DNA of 25,728 nucleotides from a virus. Below are positions 21,834 through 25,728 of the stretch, piece after piece; the stretch's first letter is position 1, and each line of letters begins with the position of its first letter. The DNA lies in IMG/VR virus record IMGVR_UViG_3300031841_004836, positions 1 through 25,728 of that record; one strand, written 5' to 3'. Below the pieces are notes generated by a model. It was given only the letters and a program-made list of their open reading frames with translations. It made no database searches and had not been told where the DNA came from. The translations under genes and the position numbers were made by a program.

Positions 21834-22908
21834 CAAAAAGATCCTCCAGGGTTGATGGTGGTGTGTCAACACATTTTCGTAGTTGGCTTATTTGTAAATC
21901 TTCATTAAAATTTGGTCCTTGCCAATACGGATATGCAGCTCTAGATAAGTGAACTGATTTAGGTTTTTCCATATATTGAAAATCAAGTTCACCTACTGAA
22001 TTGCATAGATAATCAGTCCATTGAATAAATTTAACATTAGAAAAAACAGATTCTAATTTTTTACATTCCTTTATAAAAAGATTTCTTATTCTATTTCTCT
22101 CTTCCCAGCTTCCATAAAAAGGAGTTCCTTTATAATAACCGGTTTTCGGCAAAGATCTTGATTCATTTTCTATAGGAAGTGGCTCATATATCTTAATAGT
22201 TTGTATTGGATGCATCTCAGATGCTTGTTTAAAATATTCATGAACTAATGATATTGTAGCGTCATCATCATATCTACAAAGATGATGACGTATATCAATA
22301 TTTCCAAAATAAAATCCAATTTCATCTAAATCAGAAATATTACCTACTAATAAATTAGATAATCCTACACTTAAAGCTCCGTGTAAAGTTTTAAATGGTA
22401 TTGAATTTACTTTCCATTTAGGTCTATACATACAAATAGCATGGCTATCACCTACTATAAGATGTTTACTAGTAAATGTTTTATAGTCATTTGGTATATA
22501 CTTAATTGAATTATTCTGAATATTTAGTAACTGATCCCAATTTACATAATTCCATAATGGATTAATTTCTTTAGCTTTATCAATTCTTTTTTGCAACATT
22601 GCATGATAGTCTGGATGATCAATTACTAAAGAAAAAACTTTACCATGAAAATCGGAATAACGTATAACACTATCAATATTAGAATAGCTTTTCATACCGC
22701 CAAAAAGGTTTAATGTGCCACTCCAATCGTTTCCATGATAGACATACAATTGATCAAATTTATCAAAATTATCAATTTGACCATAATCTAATGTAATATC
22801 TAGTCCATCACTTTTTAATTGGTCGTAATACATCACAGCCTGCGCAGCACGATGAGAATGGCTTTGCTTTGATATCTTATTAAATGGACTAGTTAATACG
22901 GCTTTCAT
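21823..22908 (-). CDS. SGNH hydrolase-like protein, 361 aa
   Basis: The second domain resembles the SGNH/GDSL fold. LIVGDSHAICM (150-160) is block I with candidate nucleophile Ser155, FYFGNIDIRHHL (199-210) is a block III-like G-x-N segment, and SVHLSRAAY (318-327) offers His320, close to the usual catalytic D-x-x-H, though a clear Asp three residues before is missing. The N-terminal 140 residues are of unknown type. The C-terminus ends STLEDLFDET, with LEDLF like the tail of gp43. SGNH proteins act as esterases or acyltransferases. It sits between the PLP enzyme and gp45 and shares one base with the former. A role in base or glycan modification is a guess. Confidence 0.55.
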   Translation of the reverse strand: MKAVLTSPFNKISKQSHSHRAAQAVMYYDQLKSDGLDITLDYGQIDNFDKFDQLYVYHGNDWSGTLNLFGGMKSYSNIDSVIRYSDFHGKVFSLVIDHPDYHAMLQKRIDKAKEINPLWNYVNWDQLLNIQNNSIKYIPNDYKTFTSKHLIVGDSHAICMYRPKWKVNSIPFKTLHGALSVGLSNLLVGNISDLDEIGFYFGNIDIRHHLCRYDDDATISLVHEYFKQASEMHPIQTIKIYEPLPIENESRSLPKTGYYKGTPFYGSWEERNRIRNLFIKECKKLESVFSNVKFIQWTDYLCNSVGELDFQYMEKPKSVHLSRAAYPYWQGPNFNEDLQISQLRKCVDTPPSTLEDLFDET

Positions 22909-23780
22909 TAATCTTTATCCCATTTTCGAAATGAATCTACTTTATCAAAAATAGATTTATCTTTTAATTTTGGTTCAGTTCCAACATTCCACATTAATAT
23001 ATCACGTTTAGTATATTTAGGTACATACTTCCATACTTTTCCATCATAAGTATTTACCGATGGAAAAGGAGGTAAATTTTCTGCCTTTTCTTCTGTTTGA
23101 AATTCTAATGGGTCTGATATAACAGTAGCTCTTCCTAATTCTCCTGCTTTTAAATTCCTAGATACAGCTACACATGTAAATTTAGTATTAGGCCATGCTA
23201 TTTGTAAAGCTCTAGATAAAACACCAGTAGAAATTGCAACATATGCTTCTTCAGGTTCTATTATTTTACTTGCGATTTTAACTAAACCAGCAGTCACTAA
23301 TTCATGCCTTAGACCTAATGGAACAAAAAATGCTTTATTTTCAAGGGCCCAATCTAATGCCATTTTATTCAAATTAGGCATTGCTGCTATACGTTTAAAA
23401 ATAGGAGTCGCGCCGCGTTCAATGCAACAAGCTTGATGATGTGATATTTTTTTTGAAGACGGCATAAATAATACTACTTTTTTATCATACCTTTTAGCTA
23501 CATCTAATATTGATACCCCTGCTAATCCAACTCTTGGTTGAACATATACAATAGTATCAGACGGAGCTTTAGAAATAAGAAGATCACCACCACGTACTTT
23601 AGTTCCGGTAATCAAATCATCTCTAAGAACACGAACTCCTTCGTGTTCAGTTATAATAGGATCTGGATTAGGATCTTCCCAGTCTTCAGCTAAACTTAAA
23701 AAATGCTCTTTAGCTGTATCATAGTCAAGCATACCTACATCTTTATTAAATCCATCAATTACATGATTATTATGTGCCAT
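22908..23780 (-). CDS. fold-type II PLP-dependent enzyme, 290 aa
   Basis: The pattern matches tryptophan-synthase-beta-type PLP enzymes such as ACC deaminase/D-cysteine desulfhydrase. VLRDDLITGTKVRG (51-64) gives a PLP-lysine candidate, Lys61 (compare 'REDL.pGGTK.R'). YVQPRVGLAGVSILDVAKRY replaces the usual S-x-G-N-x-G phosphate/substrate loop, followed by KKVVLFMPSS and AYVAISTGVLSRAL in the place of the Gly-rich phosphate-binding loop. The protein is shorter than typical members. PLP enzymes of this sort occur with thymine pyrophosphorylases in phages that build amino-acid-derived side chains on thymidine. Adjacent to a candidate of that family, it is likely to take part in DNA base hypermodification, but a small-molecule role cannot be excluded. 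Confidence 0.65.
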   Translation of the reverse strand: MAHNNHVIDGFNKDVGMLDYDTAKEHFLSLAEDWEDPNPDPIITEHEGVRVLRDDLITGTKVRGGDLLISKAPSDTIVYVQPRVGLAGVSILDVAKRYDKKVVLFMPSSKKISHHQACCIERGATPIFKRIAAMPNLNKMALDWALENKAFFVPLGLRHELVTAGLVKIASKIIEPEEAYVAISTGVLSRALQIAWPNTKFTCVAVSRNLKAGELGRATVISDPLEFQTEEKAENLPPFPSVNTYDGKVWKYVPKYTKRDILMWNVGTEPKLKDKSIFDKVDSFRKWDKD

Positions 23781-24951
23781 ATAACAAATTCACTTTAACT
23801 TTATACGATTCTATCGATAGACCAGCCTTTTTAAGAATAGCATCGTCGGATGGATGTGATTTAATACCATTAAACGTTTCAACTATTCCTAAGTCTAACA
23901 TTGCTTTTTGTCGACCAAATGGATGGTCTTTAATAATACAACTAGACCATATGTTATCAAAATCTAAGTAATCATAATGAGCACCAGGTCTTATATAGTT
24001 TTCAACCCAACGAATAAAGTCACAACAAACATCTTCAGCATTATAAGGATATGATTGAGTATCTTCATATATTTTCATCATAACTTTGTCTAAAAATAAT
24101 TCTTTGTTTATTTTTTTAGTTGGATTCGCTAGATAAGATATACATTCGACTGCATTAGTACCATAATAAAAAGGGCTTTCTTTATTTACATATTGAGGAT
24201 ACCAATCAGCTATATCTGCAATAACAGCCGCATATTGGAATTTATACGCGTTCATGCCATTATGCGCATTAAACTTAAACATGTATTCACCAATCTCTCT
24301 AAGATCTTTTTTCTCAGAACTAGACTCTAACCATTCAGCCATGTCTCTAGCCAATCTTGGTGCAAATTCACTTAGATAATAATCTCCTCCTCGTTTGTAG
24401 TTACTACCTTCTGGAGGTTTAGGAAACTTAGGGAATTGATAACCTATTGAAGTATAAAAGGGATGTGGGTAGTGATTCAATAGCTTAATCATTTCTTCTA
24501 TAGATTTGCATTGATGCAAATGCATAAGAAGTGTATTATGATAACCAGAAGGTTTAGTGCCATAGTTAATAGCGCTTCCAGTCACTCTATGTAATATAAA
24601 AATATAGAGCCATTCTGGTAATTTAAAATCTGAGTGTTTTCCGGTCCATGATTTAGCTACTATATCTCTTTGAGATGTAATTTTACCAGCTTCCATTTTT
24701 TTCCAATATGGATGATCCTCTGTCCATCCATAAAAACAATCATTAATAATTTGAGAAAACCCAGCATATTTTCGTTCAACGACATCATATAATTGAACAT
24801 AATGCATAAGATCGTCACCCATATCGCTTTGATCATGATCGATCATACCATATGGTTCTTTATGGAAAACATTACATTTATTTTGTTGGTCTAAAGCTAA
24901 ATTGAAATACCTCAAATACTCATCATAATAATGTGTAGTTTCAATTGACAT
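23770..24951 (-). CDS. alpha-glutamyl/putrescinyl-thymine pyrophosphorylase-like protein, 393 aa
   Basis: The central part FILHRVTGSAINY (118-130) then KPSGYHNT (133-140) and KSIEEM (149-154) matches the 'hR.TGS.inY...sGYhNT' pattern that I associate with the alphaGPT-PPlase family, a HhH DNA-glycosylase-derived group. In phages such as SP10 and phiW-14 these enzymes replace the pyrophosphate on 5-(pyrophosphoryloxymethyl)-dU with an amino acid or polyamine. The PLP enzyme next door, which overlaps by 11 nt, fits such a pathway. The ORF extends to an ATG at 24999, but the start at 24951 (MSIETTHYYDEY) is preferred because it avoids a 35-nt overlap with the glycosyltransferase. No strong ribosome site marks either. 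Thymidylate hydroxymethylase and the 5-hmdU kinase are not seen in this window. Confidence 0.65.
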   Translation of the reverse strand: MSIETTHYYDEYLRYFNLALDQQNKCNVFHKEPYGMIDHDQSDMGDDLMHYVQLYDVVERKYAGFSQIINDCFYGWTEDHPYWKKMEAGKITSQRDIVAKSWTGKHSDFKLPEWLYIFILHRVTGSAINYGTKPSGYHNTLLMHLHQCKSIEEMIKLLNHYPHPFYTSIGYQFPKFPKPPEGSNYKRGGDYYLSEFAPRLARDMAEWLESSSEKKDLREIGEYMFKFNAHNGMNAYKFQYAAVIADIADWYPQYVNKESPFYYGTNAVECISYLANPTKKINKELFLDKVMMKIYEDTQSYPYNAEDVCCDFIRWVENYIRPGAHYDYLDFDNIWSSCIIKDHPFGRQKAMLDLGIVETFNGIKSHPSDDAILKKAGLSIESYKVKVNLLYGT

Positions 24952-24964
24952 GATATAATTACTG

Positions 24965-25728
24965 TTATTTTTTATCCTTTCGTTTAGCTTTAGCCGCATT
25001 TACTAAATTAGCATCTGCAGTGGCCGATGCTCCGATTTGCGCTAAATCAATTAAGCTACCACCAAACATATATGTTCCAATATGAGATAAGTGCATCCAT
25101 GGACATAACCAAACTTTCATTCCGATTTTTTGAACATTATAACAAAACATATAATCTTCTGATAGATATCGTTTTGAATCTGGATCAATAATACAATCAA
25201 AATATGCCATAATCTGTCTAGTTCCATCAAAGTGATCAGTTCTAATATGGTCTGGCGTATAAAGTAATTCTGGAAAAGATTCATCATATTTTTCAAAAGT
25301 CCTACGACGAATTAACATAAAGCCAGTACCAATTTCGCTAACTTCGCATGGTTTATTTAGTGGAATGTTTTTACCACTTTTAGGATTAAAAACATAATCG
25401 CCGACATATTTTTCTAATTGATTTGGATCGTCGTCTGCTACGCCTTTATCTACTGCATGTTTAATTTTTTCCCATGAAATACATTTCTTAGGATAAGGGC
25501 CACCAATAACATCGTATGGACTATCATCACCAGATAAAGCAAGAAGAGCCAAAACATCATTTGGATTAAATCCAATATCAGAATCAATAAACATTAAATG
25601 TGTACATTCAGACCTTAGAAATTCGTCAACACAATAATTTCTAGCACGAGTAATCAACGATTCATTAAATAAAAAATACATTTGAAGCTTAACGCCATAT
25701 TGTACACAACGTGCAGATAAATCAGCTA
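24965..25728 (-). CDS. GT-A glycosyltransferase, 5' end outside the window
   Basis: The reading frame stays open to the window edge (upstream residues include ARCVQYGVKLQ before the first visible Met at 25681), so the start lies beyond 25728. FNESLITRARNYCVDEFLRS then HLMFIDSDIGFNPNDVLALL is the typical opening of phage GT-A enzymes of the Anp1/GT2 type, with metal-binding DSD in FIDSDI. EIGTGFMLIRRRTFEKY and LSEDYMFCYNVQKIGMKVW give the acceptor-side segments with acidic ED. HIGTYMFGGS follows. The tail is basic (AKAKRKDKK). It could glycosylate modified DNA bases (given the hypermodification-like genes that follow) or surface glycans. Confidence 0.8.
   Translation of the reverse strand, partial: ADLSARCVQYGVKLQMYFLFNESLITRARNYCVDEFLRSECTHLMFIDSDIGFNPNDVLALLALSGDDSPYDVIGGPYPKKCISWEKIKHAVDKGVADDDPNQLEKYVGDYVFNPKSGKNIPLNKPCEVSEIGTGFMLIRRRTFEKYDESFPELLYTPDHIRTDHFDGTRQIMAYFDCIIDPDSKRYLSEDYMFCYNVQKIGMKVWLCPWMHLSHIGTYMFGGSLIDLAQIGASATADANLVNAAKAKRKDKK

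Overview
The window is a dense, single-strand block from the genome of a T4-like myovirus: every supported gene and the tRNA read on the minus strand, so transcription runs from high to low coordinates. The identification rests on a complete T4-type replisome in the usual order: sliding clamp gp45, clamp loader gp44 and gp62, translational repressor RegA, DNA polymerase gp43, recombinase UvsX and helicase gp41. The very A+T-rich sequence, an Hsp20 gene beside the polymerase, the short gp62 and the sugar-nucleotide gene island resemble marine T4-like phages of cyanobacteria and SAR11-type alphaproteobacteria. The host is an inference; a low-GC marine proteobacterium (SAR11-like or a methylotroph such as OM43) would fit.

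Layout in transcription order. (1) 25728-21823: a 5'-truncated GT-A glycosyltransferase, a protein resembling alpha-glutamyl/putrescinyl-thymine pyrophosphorylase, a fold-type-II PLP enzyme and an SGNH-like protein. The second and third match components of phage thymidine hypermodification systems. (2) 21833-19423: gp45, gp44, gp62, RegA. (3) 19408-18392: a compact unit with a T4-late-type TATAAATA promoter, hsp20, a 37-aa membrane peptide, a 75-aa protein and a strong intrinsic terminator. (4) 18391-12153: gp43 behind its own promoter with an inverted repeat near the start site, a 108-aa protein, a coiled-coil membrane protein, then uvsX and gp41, with a similar promoter-like sequence ahead of uvsX.

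(5) 12156-9863: a run of small, mostly overlapping genes: a conserved 179-aa phage protein, a 72-aa ORF, a DUF3445/haem-dependent oxidative N-demethylase (HODM) alpha-like protein, a 54-aa coiled coil, a 24-aa PqqA-like peptide (the precursor of the cofactor PQQ), a 65-aa protein and a zinc-ribbon-like protein. The HODM-like gene and pqqA side by side suggest manipulation of host methylated-amine or C1 oxidation.

(6) 9881-2047: a surface-sugar island with a GT34-like glycosyltransferase, a DdhC/RfbH-type sugar 3-dehydrase with His in place of the PLP lysine and Fe-S cysteines, a YerE/acetolactate-synthase-like TPP enzyme, two SDR sugar-nucleotide enzymes, two methyltransferases and a GT9-like transferase. 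Together these look like a pathway for a branched 3,6-dideoxysugar of the yersiniose kind. (7) 2027-1: two small membrane proteins (lysis candidates), an HExxH metallopeptidase-like protein, two small proteins behind another promoter-like sequence, and a tRNA truncated by the window edge. That tRNA has an Asn anticodon (GTT) on a class II (Tyr/Leu/Ser-like) body.

All family assignments come from reading motifs by eye, without database searches. No CRISPR array, insertion sequence, rRNA or integrase was seen.
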